The notes under the pieces: generated by a model
Told to the model about the DNA's origin: nothing
The model's input: the letters and a program-made list of their open reading frames with translations, nothing else
Databases searched by the model: none
DNA from: JALNZF01 sp964447405
GTDB lineage: Bacteria; Nitrospirota; UBA9217
NCBI GenBank assembly: GCA_964447405.1
Contig: CAYUSP010000003.1
Coordinates: forward strand, 310,001 to 374,000
Direction: 5' to 3'
Length of the DNA: 64,000 nt
Part shown: positions 51,080-60,754 of the stretch, piece after piece
Layout of the letters: each line of letters begins with the position of its first letter
Numbering within the stretch: the first letter of the stretch is position 1
Position numbers and translations under genes: made by a program

Positions 51080-52636
51080 CTACTTCGCAAACTCCACGTA
51101 TCTGCTCTCACGCACCACCGTCACCTTGATCTGGCCGGGGTAGGACATCTCGGTCTCGATCTTTTTGGCAATGTCGCGAGACAACTGGGCCGAGTGGGCA
51201 TCGGAGAGATCTTCCGGCTTGACGATGATGCGAATCTCGCGGCCCGCCTGAATAGCATAGGATTTTTCAACACCCTTGAAGGAATTCGCGGCAGCCTCAA
51301 GCTGCTCAAGCCTTTTCAGGTAGCTTTCCAGCGTTTCCCGGCGAACACCCGGGCGGCCCGCGGAAAGCGCGTCCGCAGCCGCAACCAGCACGGACTCGAC
51401 GCAGTTTGGTTCGCCATCGCCGTGGTGGGTCATGATGGCATTGATCACCTTGATATTCTCACCATATTTTTTGGCAAGGTCTCCGCCGATCTGGGGATGG
51501 GTCCCCTCAACCTCGTGATCGATCGCTTTTCCCAGATCATGGAGCAGACCTGCCCGCCGCGCGAGTTTCTGATCCACGCCGAGTTCGGCGGCCATGATTC
51601 CCGCAAAATAGGCAACCTCACGGGAATGCATGAGCACATTCTGGCCGTAACTCGTCCGGAACCTGAGCCTCCCAAGGAGCTTGATGATCTCGGGATGGAT
51701 GTTGTGGAGACCGAGATCGAATGCCGCTTTCTCTCCCTCGTCCTTCATGGTGATATCCAGGTCCTTCTTGACCTTTTCCGCGATTTCCTCGATACGGGCC
51801 GGGTGGATGCGGCCGTCCAGGATCAGGCGTTCGATCGTGAGCTTAGCGATCTCTCTCCGGAGCGGGTCGTAGCAGGAGAGGATGACTGCTTCCGGCGTAT
51901 CATCGATGATCAGGTCTATACCTGTCGCCGCCTCAAGCGCCCGGATGTTCCTGCCTTCTCGGCCGATGATCCTGCCCTTCATTTCATCATTCGGGAGATT
52001 GACCACCGAGACCGTGGCTTCCGCTACATAGTCGCTTGCATACCGCTGGATGGCAAGGCTCATGATGCTTTTCGATTTTTTGTCCGCTTCGTCCTTTGCC
52101 TCGTCCTCGATCCGCTTGATGGACTTTGCCGCTTCATGCTTGGCCTCCTCTTCCATGGATACCATGAGCTGGCGCTTAGCTTCCTCGGCGGTCATGCTGG
52201 CTATTTTTTCGAGGAGCTGGCGCTGTTCGCGGAGGCCCTTCTCAAATTGTGTTTCTTTCTCGACAACGACCTTTTCCCGCGCAGTCAGTTCCTTTTCTCG
52301 CCGCACAACGTCCGATTCTCTTTTATCGAGAAGATCGACCCTCTTATCCAGGCTCTCTTCCTTCTGCGTAAGCCGCCTCTCCTGGTTCTGGAGTTCCTGG
52401 CGTTTGTCACGGGTCTCCTTTTCGAAATCCGCCCTGGCCTGATAGAACTTATCCTTTGCCTCAAGCACGGACTCCTTGCGCTTGGTTTCAGCCTCGCGTT
52501 CGGCCGTTGCAATGATACGCACCGCTTCAGCCTCGGCATCCTTGAGCTTACCGGCTACAGCCTTTCCCTTGATCATGAGACCAGCGCCCGCACCTATCGC
52601 GAGCCCGATCACCAGCATTACAAAATATTCAATCAT
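51080..52636 (-). CDS. rny: ribonuclease Y
   Basis: 518 residues. An N-terminal membrane anchor (1-25) leads to a long coiled coil rich in Glu/Lys/Arg (30-200), a KH domain (GREGRNIRALEAATGIDLIID) and an HD domain (LLHDLGKAIDHE; the second His in THHGDG). It is a membrane-bound endonuclease for mRNA decay. The start overlaps the rarA stop (ATGA), so the two are translationally coupled. Confidence 0.96.
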   Translation of the reverse strand: MIEYFVMLVIGLAIGAGAGLMIKGKAVAGKLKDAEAEAVRIIATAEREAETKRKESVLEAKDKFYQARADFEKETRDKRQELQNQERRLTQKEESLDKRVDLLDKRESDVVRREKELTAREKVVVEKETQFEKGLREQRQLLEKIASMTAEEAKRQLMVSMEEEAKHEAAKSIKRIEDEAKDEADKKSKSIMSLAIQRYASDYVAEATVSVVNLPNDEMKGRIIGREGRNIRALEAATGIDLIIDDTPEAVILSCYDPLRREIAKLTIERLILDGRIHPARIEEIAEKVKKDLDITMKDEGEKAAFDLGLHNIHPEIIKLLGRLRFRTSYGQNVLMHSREVAYFAGIMAAELGVDQKLARRAGLLHDLGKAIDHEVEGTHPQIGGDLAKKYGENIKVINAIMTHHGDGEPNCVESVLVAAADALSAGRPGVRRETLESYLKRLEQLEAAANSFKGVEKSYAIQAGREIRIIVKPEDLSDAHSAQLSRDIAKKIETEMSYPGQIKVTVVRESRYVEFAK

Positions 52637-53976
52637 ACGTTGTTTCCTCCTGATAGCTCTTTTTTCAACCCGGCCAGGCGCTCCTTGATCCTCTTCTCTT
52701 CGCCCTGCTCCGTGGGTTGATAGTAGTTCCTCCGTTGCGGGAGGTAATTCTGGGCCGTATAATGGCCTGGAAAATCGTGCGGATATTTGTACCCTTTGCC
52801 TCTCCCGAGACGTGCGGCACCCTGGTAATGCGCATCCTTAAGATGGTCCGGCACCGGTAGAAGCTGCCCCTCTTCGATGTCCTTCATCGCTGCGTCGATC
52901 GCGATATACGATGCGTTGCTTTTGGGGGCGCAGGCAACGTAGACAGCGGCCTGTGCCAGTGGAAGCCTGCCCTCCGGCATGCCGATGCGTTCAACCGCCT
53001 GATATGCGGACACTGCAACGAACAGCGCCCTGGGGTCCGCGTTGCCCACATCCTCGCTCGCGGCGATCACGATTCTGCGCGCGATGAACAGCGGATCTTC
53101 GCCCGCATGAATCATTTTCGCCATCCAATAGAGTGTGGCATCAGGATCGCTGCCGCGCATGCTTTTGATAAACGCGGATATTGTATCGTAATGGTCGTCC
53201 TCATCGTAGGCAAGGACCTTCCGCTGGATTGATTCCTCGGCTGTCTTGAGGTCATACCGAATAACGCCTTCCTGATCCGGTGTGTTCGACATTGCACCGA
53301 GTTCCAAGGCGTTTAAAACACGCCGCGCATCGCCATTCGATCGGCTGACAATGAATGCAAGCGCTTCCGGTGAAAGGATTATCCGCATGTTGCCGAGCCC
53401 CCGCTCCCGGTCCGTTAGAGCCCGCTGTACCAATGCCGCGAGGTCCGCATCAACGAGCGGTTTGAATTCGAAGATCTGTGAGCGAGAGGAAAGCGCGGGA
53501 ATAATGGAGAAGAAAGGATTCGAGGTCGAGGCCCCGATGAGCGTGATGGTCCCCCGTTCCACATCAGGCAGGAGAGCATCCTGCTGCACGCGGGTGAACC
53601 GGTGAATCTCGTCTACGAATAGAATGGTCCGCGCGCTATTCTGATCGCGTTTTTCTCCGGCAGCCCGCGTTACATTCCGAATGTCCGCAACGCCGGCGGT
53701 TACGGCGTTCAATGACACAAAATGCGCGCTGCTCCGCTCAGCGATGAGGTGCGCAAGAGCGGTCTTCCCGGAACCGGGGGGACCGTATAGGATGAGCGAC
53801 ATGAAGCAATCGCTCTCAATGGCGCGCCTGAGCAGCCTGCCCTCGCCAAGAATATGCGCCTGTCCGACAAATTCTGACAGTGCGCGGGGCCGCATCCGCC
53901 ATGCCAATGGAGGAGATGGTGCTGAGCCCGGCGCCGCTTCAGATCGAGGCTGCTTATTAAATTGTTTGATGTTCAA
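52633..53976 (-). CDS. rarA: replication-associated recombination protein A (RarA/MgsA)
   Basis: 447 residues. AAA+ domain with Walker A GPPGSGKT, Walker B LFVDEIHRF, sensor GASTSNPFF and the family start PLAWRMRPRALSEFVGQ. The C-terminal tetramer domain has MRGSDPDATLYWMAKM. It acts at stalled replication forks. The longest frame begins with TTG 53976 without a ribosome site. A shorter start is possible near residue 27. Confidence 0.93.
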   Translation of the reverse strand: MNIKQFNKQPRSEAAPGSAPSPPLAWRMRPRALSEFVGQAHILGEGRLLRRAIESDCFMSLILYGPPGSGKTALAHLIAERSSAHFVSLNAVTAGVADIRNVTRAAGEKRDQNSARTILFVDEIHRFTRVQQDALLPDVERGTITLIGASTSNPFFSIIPALSSRSQIFEFKPLVDADLAALVQRALTDRERGLGNMRIILSPEALAFIVSRSNGDARRVLNALELGAMSNTPDQEGVIRYDLKTAEESIQRKVLAYDEDDHYDTISAFIKSMRGSDPDATLYWMAKMIHAGEDPLFIARRIVIAASEDVGNADPRALFVAVSAYQAVERIGMPEGRLPLAQAAVYVACAPKSNASYIAIDAAMKDIEEGQLLPVPDHLKDAHYQGAARLGRGKGYKYPHDFPGHYTAQNYLPQRRNYYQPTEQGEEKRIKERLAGLKKELSGGNNV

Positions 53977-54425
53977 TGAATGAACTGCGGGAAGGCTTCC
54001 GTAGGGACTTGCGATAGTACGTAAATTGACTGGATCAGCTCAGAACAAAGAGGAACCTGGGGAAAACCAAGATACCCGGCATTTTATTGATATTCCTAAA
54101 GATTTACCTGCGCGAACGCAAAAAACGAGCTGTTCACGCATACTAATGCCAATCTCCGGACCCGGTGCATCCTTACGGTGCGTATATGTATTATTGAGAA
54201 TCCCCATGGTTTCTTTTATGAATCTGCTGCCAGTAGACAATCAAGCGAGCGCGGAGCTGAGAGATTAGAAAGATAAAATTATGTTGATCTGCCTCAGTAT
54301 ACCGCTCTTACTTTGTTACTATCTCAAGCGCCTGGAGCCGAATACCGCCCCTTTCCTTTGGCGCTGCTTTTCATATTATAAAGTGAAACGAGGTATGGTG
54401 ATATAAAAACCTGATAAATATAAAT
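53977..54425. other. non-coding region between rarA and 6S RNA
   Basis: 450 bp. Open frames here lack ribosome sites and known motifs. It includes the upstream region of rarA and the AT-rich 3' flank of the 6S RNA gene. Confidence 0.4.
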
Positions 54426-54601
54426 AGTCCCTGCTTTTGCCGTGTGGATAAACTTGGTTCCTGGTAACAACCAGGTGGGCGCTGTATTGGAAAGTTTAGG
54501 CTTCCCAGTCTTGCCTGGGCATGCACACCCTCTCCTGGAACGGCTCCCAAAATTTTTTATTCACGAGGAACAAGCTACATCATCACGGGCAAAGCAGGGA
54601 T
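54426..54601 (-). ncRNA. ssrS: 6S RNA
   Basis: About 176 nt on the minus strand, just downstream of zapA, its classical place. The 5' end CCCTGCTTTGCC pairs with the 3' end GGCAAAAGCAGGG to close the molecule. Inside, CTTGTTCC (5' side) faces GGAACCAAG (3' side), and CCAGG/CCTGG helices flank the central bubble and apical arm. A consensus promoter lies upstream. 6S RNA mimics an open promoter and binds sigma-70 RNA polymerase. Ends are approximate. Confidence 0.85.
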
Positions 54602-54619
54602 CAGCTTTTCTTTAATAAC

Positions 54620-54648
54620 TATATACCAGAATAATAATAAAATGGCAA
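54620..54648 (-). promoter_or_regulatory. promoter of 6S RNA
   Basis: TTGCCA (54648-54643), a 17-nt spacer and TATATA (54625-54620) on the minus strand. Transcription would begin about 12 bases before the mature 5' end. Confidence 0.7.
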
Positions 54649-54755
54649 GGGGAAAAAACCAAGAATAGATATCAGGCTAGGCGATAGTTCACGATAAAAC
54701 AAGCTGTTACTGATGATGCGGCACTTCTGCCAGTGAACAGGTCAGACACACAATG

Positions 54756-55028
54756 CTATGCGCCCGAACTAAGCTCGAAGAGCTGGTGAGCTGCGTTTTC
54801 CGAGATTTTTTCCAGAGCATGATACTGTTCGCGCAGACGAAACAGATCATCAGCAATCGTGAGCGCTGCAAGAATGGCAACACGATGCTGATCAACAGTG
54901 CCGGTACCCTTCTGCACGTCCTTCATTTTGGCGTCTATGAAAGCGGCCAATTCGCGGATGTAGGCCGGATCATCCTTACCTTTGATGTTATACGATTGAC
55001 CGAATATTTCGACCTGGACACGTTCCAT
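54756..55028 (-). CDS. zapA: cell division protein ZapA
   Basis: 90 residues. It starts ERVQVEIFGQSYNIKG followed by DPAYIRELAAFIDAKM and the coiled-coil half (VAILAALTIADDLFRLREQ). It bundles FtsZ filaments. 6S RNA lies immediately downstream, as in many bacteria. Confidence 0.93.
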   Translation of the reverse strand: MERVQVEIFGQSYNIKGKDDPAYIRELAAFIDAKMKDVQKGTGTVDQHRVAILAALTIADDLFRLREQYHALEKISENAAHQLFELSSGA

Positions 55029-55080
55029 TTGTGTACGCGACCTCTGTATGTTCTACCTGAGGTTCACTTCGTCCGCCCCA

Positions 55081-55986
55081 TCAGAACAGCGCTGCAACGA
55101 ACTCCTCGGGATCGAAGCGCCGCAGATCTTCCATGGCCTCGCCGATACCAATATACTTTACCGGAATCGAAAGGTCCTTATAAATTGCGAAGACGATCCC
55201 TCCCTTTGACGTGCCGTCAAGCTTGGTAAAAATGATGCCGGTAATCCCCACTGCTTTATGAAACATCCTGGCCTGTACAAGAGCGTTCTGACCGGTATTT
55301 CCATCGAGCACCAGCAGAGTCTCCTGTGGTGCACCCGGCAATTCGCGCGCCAGGATGCGGTGCATCTTCTTCAGTTCCTCCATCAGGTTCGATTTTGTAT
55401 GCAGCCTGCCTGCCGTGTCCACGATCAGGACATCCATGGCCCGTGCCTTGGCTGCGGAAACGGCATCAAATACCACCGCTGCCGGATCCGCACCCTCCTG
55501 GTGCCTGATGACAGGGATTCCAGCCCGATCACCCCAGATCTGAAGCTGCTCCGATGCCGCCGCGCGGAATGTGTCGCCCGCGGCAAGCAGCACCTTTTTT
55601 CCTTCCGACTGGAGTTGATAGGCAAGTTTGCCGATGGTTGTGGTCTTCCCTGCACCATTCACACCAACAACAAGAATTACGGAAGGCGCCGCGTTCAGCG
55701 TAAGCGCTGAGGAACGACCGGACAGAATCTCGCTCAAAATTTGCTTCAAGCGGCCTCTGACCTGTTCTGCGGTAGCAAGCTCCTTGCGCTTGAAGCGCTC
55801 TTGCAAGTCCTGCAGTACGAATGATGTCGTTTCCATACCCACGTCAGCGGCGATCAGCGCATCCTCTAGTTCATCAAGGAAGTTCTCGTCGATCTTTTCG
55901 CCAAGAACCAGCGAACCAATCTTGTCCGTGATGTTCTTTCGTGTTTTTGCCAGCCCCTCGCTCAAGCTGCGGAATACACCAAGCAT
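55081..55986 (-). CDS. ftsY: signal recognition particle receptor FtsY
   Basis: 301 residues. NG domain with G1 GVNGAGKTTT, DTFRAAASEQ, DTAGRLHTKSNLMEEL, TKLDGTSKGG and the final GIGEAMEDLRRFDPEEFV. The acidic A domain is absent, a short form common outside gammaproteobacteria. It docks ribosomes with SRP at the membrane. AGGG precedes the ATG. Confidence 0.96.
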   Translation of the reverse strand: MLGVFRSLSEGLAKTRKNITDKIGSLVLGEKIDENFLDELEDALIAADVGMETTSFVLQDLQERFKRKELATAEQVRGRLKQILSEILSGRSSALTLNAAPSVILVVGVNGAGKTTTIGKLAYQLQSEGKKVLLAAGDTFRAAASEQLQIWGDRAGIPVIRHQEGADPAAVVFDAVSAAKARAMDVLIVDTAGRLHTKSNLMEELKKMHRILARELPGAPQETLLVLDGNTGQNALVQARMFHKAVGITGIIFTKLDGTSKGGIVFAIYKDLSIPVKYIGIGEAMEDLRRFDPEEFVAALF

Positions 55987-56014
55987 AGAAATACCCTGTC
56001 CCTGTCTTCTGATG

Positions 56015-57064
56015 TTAAATGTCGAGCGGCAGTTTTCCGGAGACTTCCGCAGACGTCAGGGACTTTTCCCCCTTCGCCTTCTTTTCCGAAATAGGCTCCT
56101 TGTTGTCCGTCGATGCCTGTCCCGTTGTCTGCCGGTAGAGATACCGGTCGTGCATCTTGCTGTATGCTGACCAGCCTCCCTCGGAAATCTTTTCTTTCTT
56201 CACAGTAGCCTGAAAATTATTGATCTTTGCCGCCAGATCATCCAGATAATTGATAATAATCGCTTCCTGGATCTTTGGCCTCTTCGGGGAACCGAACTCA
56301 TATTCGCCGTGGTGCGATAGCATGATATGCTTCAGCAGCATGGCAAGTTCAGCAGGGAATCCAGGAATCCGCCCCACCTTCTCAACGATCATCTCATACC
56401 CCATCGAGATGTGGCCTAAGAGCCGCCCTTCCGTGGAATATTCGATCGACTTTCTGACCGTCAACTCCTTCACTTTGCCGATATCATGCAGGAACGCACC
56501 GGTGATCAGTAGATCAATATCCACGGAGGGGAAATGCTTTGCCACATCCCGGCTCAAAGCAATAAGTTCGCAAATATGCTCGAGCAACCCGCCGATGTAG
56601 TTGTGATGCAGAGTCTTGGCGGCCGGTGTCCGCTTGAACAAACTCAGGAACGCAGCGTCATCAAGGAATGCCGTCATGAGCTGTCTCAAGTATATATTAT
56701 TGATGGATGCTGCTGTAGTTCGCAGCTCCTGTACCATCTCATCCGTACTGCGTGGCGAGGACTCGAGGAAGTTCGCGATGTCAACCGTGGAATCATCGAC
56801 CTTCTCAAGGGTCTTCATCTTGATTTGCATGGAGCCCTGGTAGTTCGAAGCCATGCCCTTGATACGGACAAAGTCCTCGCGCTCGAATTTCCCTGCCACT
56901 TCATCGGCATTATCCCACAACCTGCCGTCAATCTCTCCAGTCTTGTCCGAAAGCTTAAGCGAAAGATAGGTAACTCCATTCTTGGCCGTCGACACCTGCT
57001 TGGACGTAACCAGATAGACTTCCTCCACCCAGTCGCCTTCTTTCAGGGCTGCTATAGTCTGCAT
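56015..57064 (-). CDS. YhaM-like 3'-5' exoribonuclease (OB fold plus HD domain)
   Basis: 349 residues. OB-fold N-terminus (VYLVTSKQVSTAKNGVTYLSLKLSDKTG) and HD domain (LLEHICELI, AFLHDIGKVKEL, LSHHGEYEFGSPKRP). The set matches YhaM/CBF1 proteins, which degrade single-stranded RNA or DNA from 3' ends. It ends in a Lys-rich tail. GAGGAG lies seven bases before the ATG. Confidence 0.88.
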   Translation of the reverse strand: MQTIAALKEGDWVEEVYLVTSKQVSTAKNGVTYLSLKLSDKTGEIDGRLWDNADEVAGKFEREDFVRIKGMASNYQGSMQIKMKTLEKVDDSTVDIANFLESSPRSTDEMVQELRTTAASINNIYLRQLMTAFLDDAAFLSLFKRTPAAKTLHHNYIGGLLEHICELIALSRDVAKHFPSVDIDLLITGAFLHDIGKVKELTVRKSIEYSTEGRLLGHISMGYEMIVEKVGRIPGFPAELAMLLKHIMLSHHGEYEFGSPKRPKIQEAIIINYLDDLAAKINNFQATVKKEKISEGGWSAYSKMHDRYLYRQTTGQASTDNKEPISEKKAKGEKSLTSAEVSGKLPLDI

Positions 57065-57090
57065 TGATACTCCTCTCGCATGGTGAGGTG

Positions 57091-57119
57091 ATAATAAACT
57101 ATCGTTTTTGCATTGTCAA
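57091..57119 (-). promoter_or_regulatory. sigma-70 promoter of the YhaM-like gene
   Basis: TTGACA (57119-57114), a 17-nt spacer and TATTAT (57096-57091), about 27 bases before the ATG. Confidence 0.72.
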
Positions 57120-57157
57120 ACGGAAAGGGGGATGCGCTGCTTATACAGCGCTCGTTG

Positions 57158-58201
57158 TCAGCTCTTAATATTCTTCGGAGCTTCTTTGATGATGACTGTA
57201 CGGGTGGGAAAGGGGAGATCAATGCTTTCTTGCTTGAAACGGGCAAAAATACGCTTATGCAGTTCATGCGAGACCGGCTGTTGATCCAGCGGATCGCTTA
57301 TATGGTAAATGACCGTAAAGTCCAGTGATGAAGCCCCGAAACCGGGAAGGAACCGAACCAGGGGGGCAGGTTCCGACAGAAGTCCGGGTACCTGCCCTTG
57401 CGCTTTGCTAAATATATCGGTCAAGACCTGCTCCACCACCGCAGGATCCGAGTCATAACTCACACTGACCTGCATCTGGACCGCCATGCGTTTTTCCGGC
57501 AGGGAATAGTTGATGACCACACTTTGGGACAACTTGCTGTTCGGCACGATGATCATGGTATTTTGCTGCATTCGAATCCGCGTGGTGCGCCAGCTGATAT
57601 CCACGACTGTTCCTTCCTGGCCGTTCTCAAGCCGGATAAAGTCCCCGATCCGTATGGTATGCTCGGCAAGAATATGCATGCCGGCAAACAGGTTGGAGAG
57701 TGTATCCTGCAGCGCGAGCGCCATTGCCAGACCGCCGACCCCCAGTGCGGTGATGATCGGTGTGATCGAGATCCCGATGAAATTCAGCATCATCAGGACG
57801 CCTATTGCGTATACGGTCACCTTGGCTACTGCGTTCAGCAAACCGGTCACGGAAATGGGGAGATCGGCTTTGGTGAGAAAAAAAGCAAGCAGCCTGCCGC
57901 TGATGTTTGCCAGGCCCATGGTCACCGTCAGCATCAGGGACAGGTACATTCCCTTGACCGCATAGGCCATATACGCTTCAGTGAGACCGGAAAGACGGAT
58001 GCTGATGTACAGGGCAAGCGCCACGATCAGGATAGCGGATGGTCCTTCGAGGCCCTCCAGCAGCAAATCGTCGATCGTGGTGTTCGTCTTTTTCGCGGTG
58101 CGGTAAAGCATCCGGAAAATAAATTTTCTCAGCAGAAGAAGCGCCGCGGCTGATGCCGCAACGATGAGGATGATAAGGGCGAATTTATAGTCCACAACCA
58201 T
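57158..58201 (-). CDS. mscS: small-conductance mechanosensitive channel (MscS family)
   Basis: 347 residues. Four or five membrane segments; the pore helix region reads ALGVGGLAMALALQDTLSNLFAGMHI. The beta domain (GDFIRLENGQEGTVVDISWRTTRIRM) and C-terminal alpha/beta domain follow. It releases solutes on osmotic shock. Confidence 0.9.
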   Translation of the reverse strand: MVVDYKFALIILIVAASAAALLLLRKFIFRMLYRTAKKTNTTIDDLLLEGLEGPSAILIVALALYISIRLSGLTEAYMAYAVKGMYLSLMLTVTMGLANISGRLLAFFLTKADLPISVTGLLNAVAKVTVYAIGVLMMLNFIGISITPIITALGVGGLAMALALQDTLSNLFAGMHILAEHTIRIGDFIRLENGQEGTVVDISWRTTRIRMQQNTMIIVPNSKLSQSVVINYSLPEKRMAVQMQVSVSYDSDPAVVEQVLTDIFSKAQGQVPGLLSEPAPLVRFLPGFGASSLDFTVIYHISDPLDQQPVSHELHKRIFARFKQESIDLPFPTRTVIIKEAPKNIKS

Positions 58202-58228
58202 ATCCGTTCGGGGTGTTATCCGGCACGT

Positions 58229-58471
58229 TCATGCCCTCCGGACAAAGACCCGATACTCACCTTGAGCCTTGATCAAGCCGAGGTACTCGTTGCCAGTGAG
58301 CCTGCACCATGCAGGCATGTCCTTTTCTATGCCGTCGTCATCCGACTGCACTTCAAGTACCTGACCCGGCAGCAATTCCTTGATCTTGGTGGACGTTTTG
58401 AAAATCGGCATAGGGCATGCCAAGCCGACGCAGTCGAGCACCGCATCTGGTTTAATTGAATTCACATCCAT
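58229..58471 (-). CDS. TusA-family sulfurtransferase
   Basis: 80 residues with the active-site motif LDCVGLACPMPIFKTSTKI and the second half DDGIEKDMPAWCRLTGNEYL. It carries persulfide sulfur from cysteine desulfurase to acceptors, or acts in sulfur or selenium metabolism. It lies after the isc genes. AAGGA precedes the ATG. Confidence 0.9.
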   Translation of the reverse strand: MDVNSIKPDAVLDCVGLACPMPIFKTSTKIKELLPGQVLEVQSDDDGIEKDMPAWCRLTGNEYLGLIKAQGEYRVFVRRA

Positions 58472-58562
58472 AGGTCAATCCTTACCATTTAAACGGATTC
58501 ATATTTACCATAACGATCTTCAGGCTGCAAGCGTGCGGCAGTACCGCGCCTTGCATGCACAG

Positions 58563-58991
58563 TTACTCCATTTCGTGCTCATGGCCCGTTTCGGCGGAGA
58601 TCTTCACGGGAGATGCGATGCCTTTTTTCTTGTAGTAATCATCAAGCGCCGATTTCAGGGCTTCTTCCGCCAGTACCGAGCAGTGCATTTTCACTTTCGG
58701 CAGACCGCCGAGCGCTTCCGCCACCGCGGAGTTCGATATTTTGAGTGCCTCATCGATTGTCTTTCCCTTCACCAGATCCGTCACCATACTGCTTGTGGCT
58801 ATGGCGGCGCCGCAGCCGAAGGTCTTGAACTTGGCGTCGCTGATGATGTTGTTGTCGACCTTGATGTAGAGGCGCATCACATCGCCGCATACAGGATTAC
58901 CCACAGTCCCCACTCCATCGGCGTTCTCGATCTCGCCGACATTGTGCGGATGAGCAAAATGTTCCATGACTTTTGAACTATACTGTTCCAT
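58563..58991 (-). CDS. iscU: Fe-S cluster scaffold IscU
   Basis: 142 residues. The three cluster cysteines are in VGNPVCGD, KFKTFGCGAAIATSS and PKVKMHCSVLAE. The C-terminal His/Glu-rich tail (GHEHEME) is unusual. Third gene of iscR-iscS-iscU; GAGGAGG precedes the ATG. Confidence 0.95.
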   Translation of the reverse strand: MEQYSSKVMEHFAHPHNVGEIENADGVGTVGNPVCGDVMRLYIKVDNNIISDAKFKTFGCGAAIATSSMVTDLVKGKTIDEALKISNSAVAEALGGLPKVKMHCSVLAEEALKSALDDYYKKKGIASPVKISAETGHEHEME

Positions 58992-59001
58992 GTGTTCCTC
59001 C

Positions 59002-60186
59002 TCACTTTCCTTTTTCTTGTTTTATCATATCTTCATAGAGGGGCGACATCTCCCTCAACCGCTGAACAATGGGCGGCAGTTTCTCAATCACATAATCAAT
59101 GTCTTCCCGGGTGTTGCCCATGCCCAACGTCATAAGCAGGGTACCGTTCGCAACTGACGCGTCCGTACCTATACAGGCCAGCACATGGGACGACTTGAGC
59201 GATCGAGAGGTGCATGCTGAACCGCTCGATACTGAAATTCCTTCCATATTCAGGAACAGAAGCATGGACTCGCCTTCCACAAACCACATGGACACATTCA
59301 GATTGTGCGGCAGCCTTCGAGTCGGATGGCCATTAATAACCATATGATCGATCTTTTCCTGCAGCCCTTTCTGAAGATGGTCGCGGAGAGGAGCTAGATA
59401 GCTCATCCGATGCGGGATCTCAGTGGATGCGAGCTCCGCTGCCTTTCCCAGGCCGACAAGGGCAGGTACATTCTCGGTACCAGCGCGTCTTCCGTCTTCC
59501 TGGATGCCTCCCTCAAGCTGCGGTTTTATGCGGACGCCCTTGCGTACAAAGAGGCCGGCGGCGCCCTTAGGCCCATAGAATTGGTGGCCTGAAAATGACA
59601 GGGCATCCACACCCAGCGCTTTTACATCCACGGGAATCCATCCTGTGGTCGCAACAGCATCGGTATGAAAGAGCACCCCTTTTTCCTTAGTTATCCTGCT
59701 GATCTCTTCGATCGGCTCTATGGTTCCGATCTCGTTATTCGCATGCATGATCGAAACGAGAATGGTTTCCTTGGTGATGGCCTTGGCAACTTCTTCGGGA
59801 TTCACCAATCCCTGTTTATCCGTAGGAAGATAGGTGACCATAAAACCAGCCTTCTCGAGCGCCTTGACAGGATGAAGGATAGAAAAATGCTCGAGCTGGG
59901 ATACAATGATATGATTGCCTTTCTGACTGTTCGCCTGGGCCAATCCTTTGATAGCAAAGTTGTTTGATTCCGCGCCGCTGGAAGTAAAATAGACTTCATC
60001 AGCCCGCGCACCTATTAAGCTGCCGCATTTTGATCGGGCCTCTTCCACTGCGTTCTTGGCCTCGCGTCCGAGGTCATGCAAATTTGAAGGATTGCCGAAT
60101 TTGGCTGAAAAATAGGGCAGCATTGCCTCCAACACCTTTGGATGTACCGGTGTTGTTGCAGCGTGGTCGAGATATACTTTTTTCAT
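59002..60186 (-). CDS. iscS: cysteine desulfurase IscS/NifS
   Basis: 394 residues, PLP enzyme. LDHAATTPVHP at the start, the PLP Lys in SFSGHQFYGPKG and the active-site Cys in VSSGSACTSRSLKSS. It supplies sulfur to IscU and likely TusA; relatives also release selenium from selenocysteine. Starts 1 bp after iscR. Confidence 0.96.
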   Translation of the reverse strand: MKKVYLDHAATTPVHPKVLEAMLPYFSAKFGNPSNLHDLGREAKNAVEEARSKCGSLIGARADEVYFTSSGAESNNFAIKGLAQANSQKGNHIIVSQLEHFSILHPVKALEKAGFMVTYLPTDKQGLVNPEEVAKAITKETILVSIMHANNEIGTIEPIEEISRITKEKGVLFHTDAVATTGWIPVDVKALGVDALSFSGHQFYGPKGAAGLFVRKGVRIKPQLEGGIQEDGRRAGTENVPALVGLGKAAELASTEIPHRMSYLAPLRDHLQKGLQEKIDHMVINGHPTRRLPHNLNVSMWFVEGESMLLFLNMEGISVSSGSACTSRSLKSSHVLACIGTDASVANGTLLMTLGMGNTREDIDYVIEKLPPIVQRLREMSPLYEDMIKQEKGK

Positions 60187-60187
60187 T

Positions 60188-60661
60188 TCAACAAGCCCCC
60201 TTCCCCGCCAATGCGACCTTTCTGCGGGTTTTCAGTACAATGGGATCCTTCTGCTGCTTCAGGAGATCGTCAAAGCTGATGCTGTCCAGAGCCTCCTCGA
60301 TCTTTGCGCCCACTTTTGCCCATACCATACGAGCCACGCAGTCATCGGCCTGATTGCAGTCGCCGGTAGATTCCCCTGGTTCAAGGCAATGCGACAAAGC
60401 TATAGGTCCTTCTAGCGATCGCACGATGTCACCGATCGTCAGGTCATCCGGTCTCCGAGCCAGAAGATATCCACCTGCCGGACCTCGAACGCTTTCTATG
60501 AGACCAGCTTTCCCAAGTTTATGCAGAATCTGTTCCAGATATGACAGAGAGATACCCTGCCGTTCAACAATTTCCTTGATGGTTATGGGTCCCTTACCAT
60601 AATGGCGTGCAATTTCATATACCGCACGGACCCCATATTTACCCTTCGTTGAAAGCTTCAT
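60188..60661 (-). CDS. iscR: Rrf2-family regulator IscR
   Basis: 157 residues. Winged-helix domain (GISLSYLEQILHKLGKAGLIESVRGPAGGY) and the cluster cysteines in HCLEPGESTGDCNQADDC, with the C-x8-C-x5-C layout near that of IscR. It should sense Fe-S status and control the operon it starts. GAGG lies eight bases before the ATG. Confidence 0.93.
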   Translation of the reverse strand: MKLSTKGKYGVRAVYEIARHYGKGPITIKEIVERQGISLSYLEQILHKLGKAGLIESVRGPAGGYLLARRPDDLTIGDIVRSLEGPIALSHCLEPGESTGDCNQADDCVARMVWAKVGAKIEEALDSISFDDLLKQQKDPIVLKTRRKVALAGKGAC

Positions 60662-60724
60662 GGCCCAAACCTCTGAGATCGCTTAACAAACAGGATACAT
60701 TCCATCCTTGAACCTCTTTCTATG

Positions 60725-60754
60725 AAGATAACAAACTTGACTAATCTTGTCAAG
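60725..60754 (-). promoter_or_regulatory. isc operon promoter with overlapping IscR-type operator
   Basis: TTGACA (60753-60748), a 17-nt spacer and TATCTT (60730-60725). The -35 region is covered by the inverted repeat CTTGAC-N7-GTCAAG (60736-60754), so binding there would compete with RNA polymerase. Confidence 0.75.

Noticed and set aside
54026..54268. 80-residue plus-strand frame between rarA and 6S RNA
   Set aside because: No ribosome site and no recognisable motif.
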